A stretch of 64,000 nucleotides of DNA from Streptacidiphilus rugosus AM-16 (GCF_000744655.1 NZ_JQMJ01000004.1:2728001-2792000); one strand, 5' to 3'; positions 8,273-17,415 are shown, counted from the first letter of the stretch. A program made the numbers and translations. Notes: generated by a model not told the origin, from the letters alone.

Positions 8273-9610
8273 GTGGGTACTGAGTCCGGTGCGGAGCCCG
8301 GAACTGCGATATCGCAGGACCAGGCCGAAGGCCACATCCACGGCGTGTGCTTCAAGACGGGTCCGCCCGGAAGCGCAGGCGTCGAACTCGAATGGCTGGT
8401 CATGGACCGCGCGGAGCCGCGGAGACCGGTCCCAATGGAGCGGCTCGACGCCGTTCTCGAACCGCTCACCGGGCACGCCGCCCGGAACGGCGGCAGGCCC
8501 GGCAGCGGGCTCCCCTGCGGCACGGTGCTCACCCGCGAGCCCGGCGGTCAGCTGGAGCTCAGCACGCCTCCTGCCGCGGGAGCGGTCGCCTGCGTCGCGG
8601 GCGCGGCGACCGACCTCGAAGTGGTCCGCAGGACGCTGCACGAGGACGGTCTCCATCTGCTCGGCTACGGCCTGGAGCCGTTCCGCGACCCGCCCAGGGT
8701 CCTGGACCATCCCCGCTACGCGGCGATGGAGGCCTATCTCGACCGGATCGGCCCCTGGGGCCGGATGATGATGCGTGCCACGGCAGCCGTCCAGGTCAAC
8801 CTGGACGCCGGGACCGACGGCGACGGCATCGACGGCTACCGGGCGCGCTGGCAGCTGGTCCACCGGCTCGGTCCGGTGCTCGTCGCGGCCTTCGCGAACT
8901 CGCCGCTCTGGCAGGGCAGACCCACCGGCTGGCGGTCCACCCGCCAGGCCGTCTGGGAACGCCTCGACCCCAGCCGCACGCGTCCGCCGCAGGGCAGGGA
9001 GGCCAACGGCGACCCGGCGGCGGCCTTCGCCAGATCCGCCCTGGGAGCGGGTCTGCTGTGCCTGCGGCGCAACCCTCCCGCCGACTGGACCGCCCCGCCC
9101 GGACACAGCTTCGCGTCCTGGCTGGACGGCGGCGTCACCGAGCGCCGGCCCACCATCGGCGACCTCGACTACCACCTCAGCACGCTCTTCCCCCCGGTGC
9201 GGCCACGCGGTTGGCTTGAAATGCGCATGATAGACGCGCAGCCCGGCGACGGATGGATGGTGCCCGCGCTGCTGGCCACCGTGCTGATGGACGATCCCCG
9301 CGCGGCCGAGGCCGCCTGGGCGGCGACGGAGCCGCTCTGCCCCAACGGCTCGCCCTACCCGCCGCAGGCGGTCTGGAGCCGCGCCGCCAGGCTCGGACCT
9401 GGCGCCCCCGAGCTCGCCAAGGCCGCACTCGACTGCTTCGCCGCCGCGGACACGGCGCTCTCCGGCCCCGACGTGCCCGCGCCGATGCGCCGCGCCGTCT
9501 CGTCCTTCGCCGAGCGCTACACCGAACGCGGGCGATGTCCCGCCGACGACCTGTTGGACGACCGCGACGGCGCCTGCCGGCCCGACCGTCTGGAAGGAAC
9601 CTCCCGATGA
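8273..9610 (+). CDS. egtA: Ergothioneine biosynthesis glutamate-cysteine ligase EgtA
   Basis: 445 residues starting at GTG 8273, with GGAGGAG at 8258-8265. The sequence is of the actinobacterial glutamate-cysteine ligase 2 type: VELEWLVMD near the N-terminus, HLLGYGLEPFRDPPRVL, YLDRIGPWGRMMMRATAAVQVNLD and a WLEMRMIDAQPGDGW active-site segment. It makes gamma-glutamylcysteine, the sulfur donor for EgtB. The stop overlaps the egtB start (ATGA), making a tightly coupled egtA-egtB-egtCD operon. The cluster context makes the EgtA assignment secure. Confidence 0.95.
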   Translation: MGTESGAEPGTAISQDQAEGHIHGVCFKTGPPGSAGVELEWLVMDRAEPRRPVPMERLDAVLEPLTGHAARNGGRPGSGLPCGTVLTREPGGQLELSTPPAAGAVACVAGAATDLEVVRRTLHEDGLHLLGYGLEPFRDPPRVLDHPRYAAMEAYLDRIGPWGRMMMRATAAVQVNLDAGTDGDGIDGYRARWQLVHRLGPVLVAAFANSPLWQGRPTGWRSTRQAVWERLDPSRTRPPQGREANGDPAAAFARSALGAGLLCLRRNPPADWTAPPGHSFASWLDGGVTERRPTIGDLDYHLSTLFPPVRPRGWLEMRMIDAQPGDGWMVPALLATVLMDDPRAAEAAWAATEPLCPNGSPYPPQAVWSRAARLGPGAPELAKAALDCFAAADTALSGPDVPAPMRRAVSSFAERYTERGRCPADDLLDDRDGACRPDRLEGTSR

Positions 9611-11193
9611 CCGACCCCGCGGCCCCCGCCGACCCGACCGCGACCCTGCCGTCGACCCCCTCGGTCCCCTCGTCGTCCGAGGCGCCCACCGACGACGGAT
9701 CACGCGGCACGGGCACGACCGCCCCGGCAGATCCCGAAGCCCTGCGCGCCCGGGCCCGCGCCGCACTGGAACGGGCGCGGGTGCGCACCCGCGCGCTCAC
9801 CGACTGTCTGGACGAGGACGAGCTCGGCGCCCAGCACTCCCCCCTGATGTCGCCCCTGGTCTGGGACCTGGCCCACATCGGCAACCAGGAGGAGATCTGG
9901 CTGGTGCGCGAGGGTGGTGGGGCTCCCGCCCTGCGTCCCGATCTCGATCCGCTCTACGACGCCTTCCAGCATCCCCGCGACCAGCGCCCCACACTTCCAC
10001 TGCTCCCGCCCGAACCCGCCCGGCGCTACATCGCCGCCGTACGCGAGCGGGCGTTCGAGGTGCTCGACACCGCCCCGCTCGGCCCGGACGAGGACCCCCT
10101 GCTGGCGCAGGGATTCGTCTTCGGGATGATCGCCCAGCACGAGCAGCAGCACGACGAGACGATGCTCGCCACGCACCAGCTGCGGCGTGGTCCCGCCGTC
10201 CTGCACGCGCCGAAACCCGCACCGGCCCCCGCCGACGCGGCGACCCTGCCGACCGAGGTGTGGATACCCGGCGGCCCGTTCACCATGGGCACCGACGGCG
10301 GGGACGAGCCCTGGGCCCTCGACAACGAACGCCCCGCCCACCTGGTCGACGTCCCCGGCTTCTGGCTGGACACCGTTCCCGTGACCAACGCCGCCTACCA
10401 GGCCTTCATGGCCGACGGCGGCTACCATGACGCCCGCTGGTGGTCCGCGGCAGGCTGGGCGCACCGGCTCCAAGCCGGCCTGAGCGCACCGCTGTTCTGG
10501 ATCCGCGCCGGTGGCGGCGGCCCGGAGGGCGTCGAGGGGGCCGACGCCGGTGGCGAGGTCCCCGGCGGCTGGCTGCGTCGGCGCTTCGGGGTCACCGAGC
10601 CGGTGCCGCTGGACGAGCCTGTCCTGCACGTGTGCTGGTACGAGGCCGACGCCTTCGCCCGCTGGGCGGGCCGGCGACTGCCGACGGAGGCGGAGTGGGA
10701 GAAGGCCGCCCGCCACGACCCGGCCGGCGGCCGGTCCCGCCGCTACCCCTGGGGCGACGCCGATCCGACCCCCGAGCTGGCCAACCTCGGCCAACGCCAC
10801 CTCCAGCCCGCCCCGGCCGGCAGCTTCCCCGCCGGCGCCTCCCCGGACGGGGTACGCCAGTTGATCGGGGACGTCTGGGAGTGGACCTCCAGTGACTTCG
10901 CCCCGCACCCGGGTTTCACGGCCTTCCCCTACAAGGAGTACTCGGAGGTCTTCTTCGGCCCCGACTACAAGGTGCTGCGCGGGGGAGCCTTCGGCGTCGA
11001 CCAGGTCGCCTGCCGCGGCACCTTCCGCAACTGGGACTACCCGATCCGCCGCCAGATCTTCTGCGGCTTCCGCACCGCGCGCGACGCCTCCCCCGGCGAG
11101 ACGGCCGACCGCCCCGGCGGTTCCGCGGATCCGGTCGGGCGGGCACGGCCGACGCGCCCCACTCGCTCGCCGGGCGGGGGGACGATCGCCTGA
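9607..11193 (+). CDS. egtB: Ergothioneine biosynthesis iron-dependent sulfoxide synthase EgtB
   Basis: 528 residues from the ATG at 9607, which overlaps the egtA stop; a longer open frame upstream is antisense-free egtA sequence and not used. An acidic, Ser/Thr/Pro-rich leader of about 40 residues precedes a DinB-like domain with His90 (LAHIGNQEE) and His178/His182 (QHEQQHDET), which match the three-histidine iron site of EgtB. A formylglycine-generating-enzyme-like domain follows (VWIPGGPFTMG, RRLPTEAEWEKAA, GDVWEWTSS, FCGFRTAR). It joins gamma-glutamylcysteine or cysteine sulfur to hercynine using oxygen. Its last base is the first base of the next ATG. Confidence 0.96.
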   Translation: MTDPAAPADPTATLPSTPSVPSSSEAPTDDGSRGTGTTAPADPEALRARARAALERARVRTRALTDCLDEDELGAQHSPLMSPLVWDLAHIGNQEEIWLVREGGGAPALRPDLDPLYDAFQHPRDQRPTLPLLPPEPARRYIAAVRERAFEVLDTAPLGPDEDPLLAQGFVFGMIAQHEQQHDETMLATHQLRRGPAVLHAPKPAPAPADAATLPTEVWIPGGPFTMGTDGGDEPWALDNERPAHLVDVPGFWLDTVPVTNAAYQAFMADGGYHDARWWSAAGWAHRLQAGLSAPLFWIRAGGGGPEGVEGADAGGEVPGGWLRRRFGVTEPVPLDEPVLHVCWYEADAFARWAGRRLPTEAEWEKAARHDPAGGRSRRYPWGDADPTPELANLGQRHLQPAPAGSFPAGASPDGVRQLIGDVWEWTSSDFAPHPGFTAFPYKEYSEVFFGPDYKVLRGGAFGVDQVACRGTFRNWDYPIRRQIFCGFRTARDASPGETADRPGGSADPVGRARPTRPTRSPGGGTIA

Positions 11194-13217
11194 TGTGCCG
11201 TCATCTCGCCTATCTGGGAGCGCCGGTCACCCTGGCCGAGCTGATCACGCAGCCGCCGCACGGGCTCTACGAGCAGTCCTGGGCCCCTCGCCGGCAGCGC
11301 CAGGGCAAGGTCAACGCGGACGGCTTCGGCATCGGCTGGTACCCGGTACCGCCCGACCCCGACCCCGCCGCCTCCAGTGCCACCGCCTCCGGCACCGGCC
11401 CCGGCGTGGCCGCCGCCGACGCGCGGGAGGCGGCGGCGCCCGCGCGCTACCGGCGGGCGGTGCCGATCTGGGCCGACCCGAACTTCCCCGAGCTCGCCGG
11501 GACCGTCCGCAGCGGGGCCGTGCTGGCCGCCGTGCGCTCGGCGACCGCGGCGACCACCCAGGACGAGTCCGCCGCCGCGCCCTTCCGTGACGGGCGCTAT
11601 CTGTTCAGCCACAACGGCGCCGTCCGGGACTGGGCCAGACTCCCGGCGGCGGTCGCCGTCGGAGCCGGGCCGGGCGCCGGCTCCGCCCTGGGCGCGGTCG
11701 ACCTGTTGACGGCCGAGGCCCGCAGCGACTCGGCGCTGCTCTGGGCGATGCTCGTGAGCCGGCTGCGCCGAGGCGAACCCGCCGGCGGAGCGCTGGCCGC
11801 GCTGGTCCGCCAGGTGGCCTCGGTCCGGCCGGACGCGCGGCTCAACCTGCTGCTGACCGACGGCACGGCGATCGCCGCGACCCGCTTCGGCGACACGCTC
11901 TGGTACCGGCGGACGGCCGGCGGCGTCCTGGTCGCCTCCGAGCCCGACGACTGTGCGCGGACCGCCGACGCGGAGGCGGACATGGGCCGGAGCTCCGACG
12001 CGGACGGGATCTGGCGCGAGGTCCCCGACCACTCCCTCCTGCTGGCCACCCGGGGACGCGTCCGCATCCTCGCCCTTCGACCACCCGTCCCCCCTGTGCT
12101 CCCCTCGTCCCGCAGACCCCCGCTCCTGTCCGCCGACGGCGGCAACGAACCGGAGATGCACCACATGAGCACCGACAGCACCGCACCCATGGCACGTCAG
12201 GCAGGCGCGGCGAACGCCGACTTCGGCGCTCACGCCGACGGCCACCGCTTCACCCTGGACGACCGGCTCCCGGCCGACCATCTCGCCAACGCGCTGCGCA
12301 GCGACGTCGTCGAAGGGTTGACCGCGAGTCCGAAGTCCCTTCCGCCCAAGTGGTTCTACGACGCGCGGGGCAGTGAGCTCTTCGAGGAGATCACCCTCCT
12401 GCCCGAGTACTACCCGACCCGGGCCGAACAGCAGATCCTCACCCGCCGCGCCCCCGAGATCGCCGCGCTCACCCGCGCGATGACGCTCTTCGAGCTCGGT
12501 TCAGGCTCCTCCCGCAAGACCCGGCTGCTGCTCGACGCGCTCACCGCCGCGGGGACGCTGGCCTGCTACGCACCGCTCGACGTCAGCCCCAGCGCGCTGG
12601 AGCAGGCGGGCGCGGCACTGATCCGCGACTACCCCGGCCTGCGCGTCGCGGCCACCGTCACCGACTTCGAGGGCGACCTCTCGCTGCCGCCCCGGGCTCC
12701 CGGGCCGCGGCTGGTCGCCTTCCTCGGCAGCACCATCGGGAACTTCGACGCGGAGCAGCGGCACTCCTTCTTCACGGCGCTGCGGCACACCCTCAGCGCC
12801 GACGACGTGCTGCTGCTCGGCGCCGACCTGGTCAAGGACCGCGAGGTGCTGGTCCGCGCCTACGACGACAGCCAGGGCGTGACGGCGGAGTTCAACCGCA
12901 ACGTGCTCAACGTGCTGAACCGGGAACTCGACGCGGACTTCGACCCCGACGCCTTCGAACACGTGGCGCTCTGGAACGAGGAGGACGAGCGCATCGAGAT
13001 GCATCTGCGCTCCCGGACGGCACAGTCCGTGAAACTTCCCGCGCTCGGACTGTCGGTCGACTTCGAGGAGGGCGAACGGATGCGCACGGAGATCTCGGTC
13101 AAGTTCCGCAGGGACTCCCTGACCGAGGAGCTGGGCCGGGCCGGCTTCACCGTGCGCCACTGGTGGACGGACGAGGAGAACCGATTCGCCCTGCTGCTGG
13201 CCGTACCGAGCAGGTGA
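11193..13217 (+). CDS. egtC-egtD: Continuous EgtC-EgtD frame: gamma-glutamyl hercynylcysteine sulfoxide amidohydrolase plus histidine N-alpha-methyltransferase
   Basis: One 674-codon frame without a stop. Residues 1 to about 295 are EgtC, a class II amidotransferase with Cys2 as nucleophile (MCRHLAYLG), KVNADGFGIGWY and a FSHNGAV segment; it removes the gamma-glutamyl group from the EgtB product. From the internal ATG at 12165 the frame encodes a complete EgtD (350 residues): KWFYDARGSELFEEIT, the SAM-binding ELGSGSSRKT, PLDVSP, LGADLVKD and a FNRNVLNVLNREL histidine-site region; it trimethylates histidine to hercynine. About 30 Pro/Arg/Ser-rich residues join the two. Normally these are separate genes. 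Either a fused protein is made or EgtD starts again at 12165 (see the internal site). The start overlaps the egtB stop. Confidence 0.9.
   Translation: MCRHLAYLGAPVTLAELITQPPHGLYEQSWAPRRQRQGKVNADGFGIGWYPVPPDPDPAASSATASGTGPGVAAADAREAAAPARYRRAVPIWADPNFPELAGTVRSGAVLAAVRSATAATTQDESAAAPFRDGRYLFSHNGAVRDWARLPAAVAVGAGPGAGSALGAVDLLTAEARSDSALLWAMLVSRLRRGEPAGGALAALVRQVASVRPDARLNLLLTDGTAIAATRFGDTLWYRRTAGGVLVASEPDDCARTADAEADMGRSSDADGIWREVPDHSLLLATRGRVRILALRPPVPPVLPSSRRPPLLSADGGNEPEMHHMSTDSTAPMARQAGAANADFGAHADGHRFTLDDRLPADHLANALRSDVVEGLTASPKSLPPKWFYDARGSELFEEITLLPEYYPTRAEQQILTRRAPEIAALTRAMTLFELGSGSSRKTRLLLDALTAAGTLACYAPLDVSPSALEQAGAALIRDYPGLRVAATVTDFEGDLSLPPRAPGPRLVAFLGSTIGNFDAEQRHSFFTALRHTLSADDVLLLGADLVKDREVLVRAYDDSQGVTAEFNRNVLNVLNRELDADFDPDAFEHVALWNEEDERIEMHLRSRTAQSVKLPALGLSVDFEEGERMRTEISVKFRRDSLTEELGRAGFTVRHWWTDEENRFALLLAVPSR
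12152..12167 (+). promoter_or_regulatory. Possible internal ribosome binding site and start for EgtD
   Basis: GGAG at 12152-12155 lies 9 bases before an in-frame ATG at 12165 that gives MSTDSTAPMARQ, a usual kind of EgtD N-terminus. A nearer ATG (12156) touches the GGAG and is unlikely to be used. This would allow free EgtD to be made as well as, or instead of, the fusion. Confidence 0.5.
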
Positions 13218-13252
13218 CCTGAAGGATCCGGGGGTTGACCGCCGCGCGGCGC

Positions 13253-14356
13253 TCAGCCCCCGGAGCTCGCCCGGATCAGCAGCTCGGCCGGGAGCAGCAC
13301 TCCCCCGGACGGCTCCCCGCCACGCACCTGGGCCAGCAGCCCCCGCACCAGCGCGCTCGCGATACCCCGCAGCGGCAGCCGAACGGAGCTGAGCGGCGGC
13401 TGCAGCACCCGGCCGAACGGCAGGTCGTGGAAGCCGACGACGGCGACATCCCGACCCACCGTCAACCCCTCCGCCCAGACCGCCTCGTAGGCGGCCAGGG
13501 CCAGCAGGTCGGAGGCGGCGACCAGCGCGGTGGCCCGGCGACGGCCGCTGAGCAGCGCCCTTGCCGCGTCGACCGGCGCGACGGTGGCGAGCGCCGTCGT
13601 CAGCTCCAGGCCGAGGGCGGTCGCGGCGTCGCTGAGCCCCCGGCGCCTCGCGGTCAGCCACGGCAGTTCGGCGGCACCCTCCGCCGGGGCCGTCCGGGCC
13701 GTCGCGGGGGTTCCGGCGGTGGGGCCGGTCTCTGCCGGGCCGAGATAGCCCACGCGTCGGTGCCCGCGTTCGGCGAGATGCGCGGCCACCGTTCCCATCG
13801 CCGCGGCGTTGTCGATGTCGACCCAGTTCTGCGGTTCGTCGGCGCCGGTCCGGCCGAAGGAGACGAAAGGGACCCCTGCCTGCGCCAGATGGCGCACCCT
13901 GACGTCGTCCGCCAGCACGTCCGCGATCACGAACCCGTCGACCTGCCGTGCGGCGATCAGGTCGTCGACGGCGCTCCGGGGGTCCGTCGTCCCCGGCGGC
14001 GGACGGAACAGCAGCACCCGGTAGCCCTCCGCCCCCGCGGCGTCGACCAGGGCCTCGAGAAAGCCGCCCATCAACGGGTTGGGGTCGTGCGGGTCGTCGA
14101 CCGGCGCCAGGTAGGCGAAGGTGCGGCGCTCGCCGGTGCGCAGCGCCCTGGCCGACTCGTCGGGGCGGTAACCGAGTTCCTCGATCGCGGCGTGAACCCG
14201 CGCCAGCGTGTCGGGCCGGACCCGCTCGGGGAAGTTGAGCGTGTTGGAGACGGTCTGCCGGGACACTCCGGCCGCGCGCGCCACCTGCTCGATGGTCGCC
14301 CCGCCCCGCCGGCTCCGGGAGGTGCCGGCGGCGCGGCCCGGTGTCGCTTCGCTCAT
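13253..14356 (-). CDS. LacI family transcriptional regulator
   Basis: 367 residues. The N-terminal helix-turn-helix TIEQVARAAGVSRQTVSNTL and hinge (ELGYRPDESARALRTG) are typical of LacI/GalR repressors; the rest is a periplasmic-binding-like effector domain ending ELLIRASSGG. An insert rich in Thr/Ala/Pro (around residue 210) lies in the effector domain. It starts 29 bases after the GH36 stop on the same strand, so it is probably co-transcribed with, and represses, that gene in response to an alpha-galactoside. The long open frame upstream of its ATG is antisense to the GH36 gene and is not part of it. Confidence 0.92.
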   Translation of the reverse strand: MSEATPGRAAGTSRSRRGGATIEQVARAAGVSRQTVSNTLNFPERVRPDTLARVHAAIEELGYRPDESARALRTGERRTFAYLAPVDDPHDPNPLMGGFLEALVDAAGAEGYRVLLFRPPPGTTDPRSAVDDLIAARQVDGFVIADVLADDVRVRHLAQAGVPFVSFGRTGADEPQNWVDIDNAAAMGTVAAHLAERGHRRVGYLGPAETGPTAGTPATARTAPAEGAAELPWLTARRRGLSDAATALGLELTTALATVAPVDAARALLSGRRRATALVAASDLLALAAYEAVWAEGLTVGRDVAVVGFHDLPFGRVLQPPLSSVRLPLRGIASALVRGLLAQVRGGEPSGGVLLPAELLIRASSGG

Positions 14357-14385
14357 GCGCGGTTCCGTCGCTCCCTGGTCAGCGC

Positions 14386-16209
14386 TCAGCGCGCTGCGGC
14401 GTCCACCGTCGCGCTCCGGATCAGCGTAGCCAGTCCGCCCCGGGGGACCGACAGCCGCGCCCCGCCGGGAGCCGCCAGGTCCAGGTCCGCCTCGCCGACC
14501 GTCCGCCCCCGCGCGTCGCGGACGACCGCGTGCACGTCTCCCGCGCCGCCCGTCAGGTGGACCAGCGGGTCCGTGTCGGCATTGGCGATCAGCAGTTCCC
14601 GCCACGCCCCGGACGCGTCGACGGGCAGGGCCGCGTAGCGGGCGACGGCGACGGCGTCGGCCGTCGCGGACCGCACCATCGGGTAGCCGAGATCCGGACG
14701 CGAGGGCCGGAACACGCCGCGCTGCAGCAGGTCGGCGCGGGCGCGGAAGACACCGAGCCAGAAGGCCAGCGTCTCGCGGTGCTCCTCGCCGAGCGCGGCC
14801 AGATCCACGGAGATCTGCGGGACGGCGAACAGGACGTTCACGAGGTGGCAGGCCAACTGCTCGACGCTCTCGCGCGGGTGCCACATCAGCATGTCCGCAT
14901 GGACGGCGAGGGGGCCAGCGACCAGGCGCGCGTCGACGGTCCTGCGTCGGTTCTCGGCCGGGCCCAGCGGGCAGTCGACCGCACGGATCATCGTCGCGTG
15001 GGGCCACAGCGCCGGTGAGACGTAGGGCTGCCGGGTCTCGATCATGGCGTGCGGCGCCACGGCGGAGATCCGCCGACGGATCTCGCCGAGCAGCCGCTCC
15101 ACGCCCTCGGCGACGCTCGCACAGTCCGCGTCGGGGCCGGGCTCGGGCGGGTCGGCGACATGGAACCGGTCGATGAAGTCGAGCTTCAGGCCGTCCATCC
15201 CCCACTCCTCGACCGGCCGCGCGAGCCGGTCCGCCAGGTGGGCGCGGACCACGGGGTACCGCGGATCGACCACGATCGCGTCCAGTGCGTCGACCCGGGC
15301 CAGGGCGTAGGGCCGGAACTCCTCCCACACCGAGCTCTCCGCGCCGACGAAGGGCAACGCGAACCAGAGCAGGTAGCGCGCACCCAGCTCGTGGACACGG
15401 CGGACGTGGGCGGCGGTGCCGGGAAGGGAGACCGGGTCCCAGTCCCCGCACTGGCCGTAGCCGCGCCCCCGGTCGCCGGTCATCCAGCCGTCGTCCACGA
15501 TGACCGTGTCGAGGCCCAACTCCCTTCCGAGCGCCGCCTGGAGCTCGATCGCCTCCGGGGTGACGTGCTGGTGCATCGCGTACCAGGTGGAGTAGGCGGG
15601 CCGACGGGCCTCGTCGGGGACCCGGACCTCTGCGGTCCGCTCGACGGACTCGCGCCACCAGCCGGCCACCTCGGCGAGGCAGTCGCCGAAGTGGCGGCGC
15701 GAAGTGTCGATCCGGACGGTGAGCCGCCCCAACGCCCCCTCGCCCGACGCGACCGCCTCGGTCTGCACCCAGCAGCGGAACTCCCCCGTCTCCTCGACCA
15801 CACCGGCGCCGATCGAGACCTCCCGGCCCTCCGCCGGGCCGGTCTGCGCGGCGAAGGTACAGAGCCCCACGTCACCGACGCCGACCAGCGCGCCGACCGG
15901 CGCACCGTACGCCGGCGACACCTGTCGCGGCGCCGACCACGCGGCCGGCAGCCAGCTCAGGCCGTCCGTCGCGGTGGGCGTCCAGTAGGCGGTCGCCTCG
16001 ACGCAGGGCACCCGCCACTCGGCCCGCAGAACACCCCCGCCGGAGGCCGGTCGGGTCAGTTCGAGCTCGACCACGCCCGGGCCGAGCTCCCGCGACCGGC
16101 ACTCGCCGGTGACCAGCAGCTCCACGGCGCCCGCCCGCACCGGGCGTGGCGCATCCGCGTGCCCCGCCGTCCCGGCGTAGGGCTCCCACACGGCATGAGT
16201 GACCGTCAC
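14386..16209 (-). CDS. Alpha-galactosidase, glycoside hydrolase family 36, cytoplasmic
   Basis: 607 residues from GTG 16209, chosen because GGGGGAG lies 7 bases upstream. No signal peptide. An N-terminal beta-sandwich is followed by a TIM barrel with TVIVDDGWMTG, a GDWDP loop, YLLWFALPFVGAES and the nucleophile region GLKLDFIDRF, then the MIETRQPYVSPALWP acid/base region, as in GH36/clan GH-D. It should hydrolyse alpha-galactosides taken up by the cell. It heads a two-gene transcript with the LacI regulator. The alternative substrate class within GH36 (raffinose synthase-like) cannot be excluded by eye. Confidence 0.85.
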   Translation of the reverse strand: MTVTHAVWEPYAGTAGHADAPRPVRAGAVELLVTGECRSRELGPGVVELELTRPASGGGVLRAEWRVPCVEATAYWTPTATDGLSWLPAAWSAPRQVSPAYGAPVGALVGVGDVGLCTFAAQTGPAEGREVSIGAGVVEETGEFRCWVQTEAVASGEGALGRLTVRIDTSRRHFGDCLAEVAGWWRESVERTAEVRVPDEARRPAYSTWYAMHQHVTPEAIELQAALGRELGLDTVIVDDGWMTGDRGRGYGQCGDWDPVSLPGTAAHVRRVHELGARYLLWFALPFVGAESSVWEEFRPYALARVDALDAIVVDPRYPVVRAHLADRLARPVEEWGMDGLKLDFIDRFHVADPPEPGPDADCASVAEGVERLLGEIRRRISAVAPHAMIETRQPYVSPALWPHATMIRAVDCPLGPAENRRRTVDARLVAGPLAVHADMLMWHPRESVEQLACHLVNVLFAVPQISVDLAALGEEHRETLAFWLGVFRARADLLQRGVFRPSRPDLGYPMVRSATADAVAVARYAALPVDASGAWRELLIANADTDPLVHLTGGAGDVHAVVRDARGRTVGEADLDLAAPGGARLSVPRGGLATLIRSATVDAAAR

Positions 16210-16264
16210 TTCGCTTCTCCCCCGGCTGATGTCCGTCTTCTCGGCGGCATCCCCCGCCCGGCTC

Positions 16265-17401
16265 TCATCGCACGGCGGCGCGCAGTCCGCGCACCGCGTC
16301 AACCAGGCGCGACCCCACGTCGGGGTCGCGGGTGAGCGTCGAGGCGTGCGGCGAGAGACGGACCCAGTCGCCGCGCAGAGTCGTGGTCAACCCCTGCCGG
16401 GCCAGCGCGGCATGGAGCTCCGAGGCGGCCGCCCCCGGCAGCCGCACGCGGGCGATCGGCCCGCCGGAGCCCTCGCCGGTTGGGGCCCAGTCGGTCTCCA
16501 GGCCGCAGGTGAGCGCCGCCTCGACCAGCTCGCCGACCGCCTGCCGGACCAGCGCGCCGATCCGGTCCACCCCGGCGTCCAGCAACAGGCGCAGCCCCGC
16601 GCCCAGCGCGGCCAGCCCCATGCAGTCGGGGTTGCTGATGAGCTGCGCCTGGGCGCCGGGCAGCGGTGCGTGCGGATGGTCGGCCCCGGCGAACGGATCC
16701 CGCACCCCGGCCCAACCCCCGAGGCCGGGCCTGAGCTGGTCCGCGACACGGTCCCTGACCAGCAGCATCGCCGTACCCCAGCCCGACCTGAGCCACTTCT
16801 GCCCGCCGCCGGCCAGCACGTCGGCCGCGTCCGTCGCCACCGGCACGGCCCCCAGCGCCTGGATCGCGTCCACGACCAGCACCCGGCGCGGCCCGATCAA
16901 CTCCTTGAGCCCGGCGAGCGGCGCCAGGAACCCGGTCATGCTGTCCGCCGCGCAGACGCACACGGCCCGTACCTCGTCGTCGAGTCGGGCCCGCACGGCG
17001 TCGACCGTCATCGGCCCGTCCACGAAGCGGACCTTCAACCCGCCGTAGCCCTCGGCGCGCAGCCACGGATAGACGGCGGCCGGGAAGTCCCTGCGCCCGA
17101 CCAGCACGGCGCCGGGGCCCTCGAAGGCGTAGGCCGCGGCGAACATCCCGTGCGAGGTGGACGCGTTGAACGCGATCTCGTGCTCGGCCGCACCGAGCAG
17201 CCGCGCCGCGGCTGCGGTCGTCCGGGCCGTCTCTGCCTCCAACGCGGCGAGCGCCCCGCCCCCGGCCGGCCCCTCGCACCGCATGCGCTCGGCCGCCCGG
17301 TGCAGGGCGTCGGCGACGTCGTCGGAGACCGGTCCGTACCGCCCGAAGTCGAGGTAGCCGGGCGGCTCATGAAACTGGGTGAGGTACGCGCGAATGCTCA
17401 T
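16265..17401 (-). CDS. Aminotransferase class V-fold PLP-dependent enzyme
   Basis: 378 residues starting at ATG 17401; a TTG 12 bases further up would put the start beyond the palindrome. Fold type I features are clear: EIAFNASTSHGMF phosphate region, VLVVDAIQALG with the PLP-contacting Asp, and GGGQKWLRSGWG with the Schiff-base lysine. It could be a cysteine-desulfurase-like lyase or aminotransferase. Because it lies 3 kb from egtD, a role like EgtE (C-S lyase of the last ergothioneine step) is possible, but the sequence does not look specifically like mycobacterial EgtE. Its ATG is inside a 16-bp palindrome, suggesting direct repression. Confidence 0.8.
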   Translation of the reverse strand: MSIRAYLTQFHEPPGYLDFGRYGPVSDDVADALHRAAERMRCEGPAGGGALAALEAETARTTAAAARLLGAAEHEIAFNASTSHGMFAAAYAFEGPGAVLVGRRDFPAAVYPWLRAEGYGGLKVRFVDGPMTVDAVRARLDDEVRAVCVCAADSMTGFLAPLAGLKELIGPRRVLVVDAIQALGAVPVATDAADVLAGGGQKWLRSGWGTAMLLVRDRVADQLRPGLGGWAGVRDPFAGADHPHAPLPGAQAQLISNPDCMGLAALGAGLRLLLDAGVDRIGALVRQAVGELVEAALTCGLETDWAPTGEGSGGPIARVRLPGAAASELHAALARQGLTTTLRGDWVRLSPHASTLTRDPDVGSRLVDAVRGLRAAVR

Positions 17402-17415
17402 TTGAACGTTCAAAT
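17400..17415. promoter_or_regulatory. 16-bp perfect palindrome covering the aminotransferase start codon
   Basis: ATTTGAACGTTCAAAT overlaps the ATG of the leftward aminotransferase. On that strand TAATTT (a TANNNT -10-like hexamer) sits about 11 bases before the ATG, so the transcript may be leaderless or nearly so and the site would block both RNA polymerase and ribosome. The motif fits a dimeric winged-helix or TetR-type repressor. Confidence 0.6.

Noticed and set aside
13253-15658. 801-codon frame suggesting a fused LacI protein
   Set aside because: Only the last 367 codons are LacI; the rest is antisense-frame sequence over GH36, and a good start exists at 14356.
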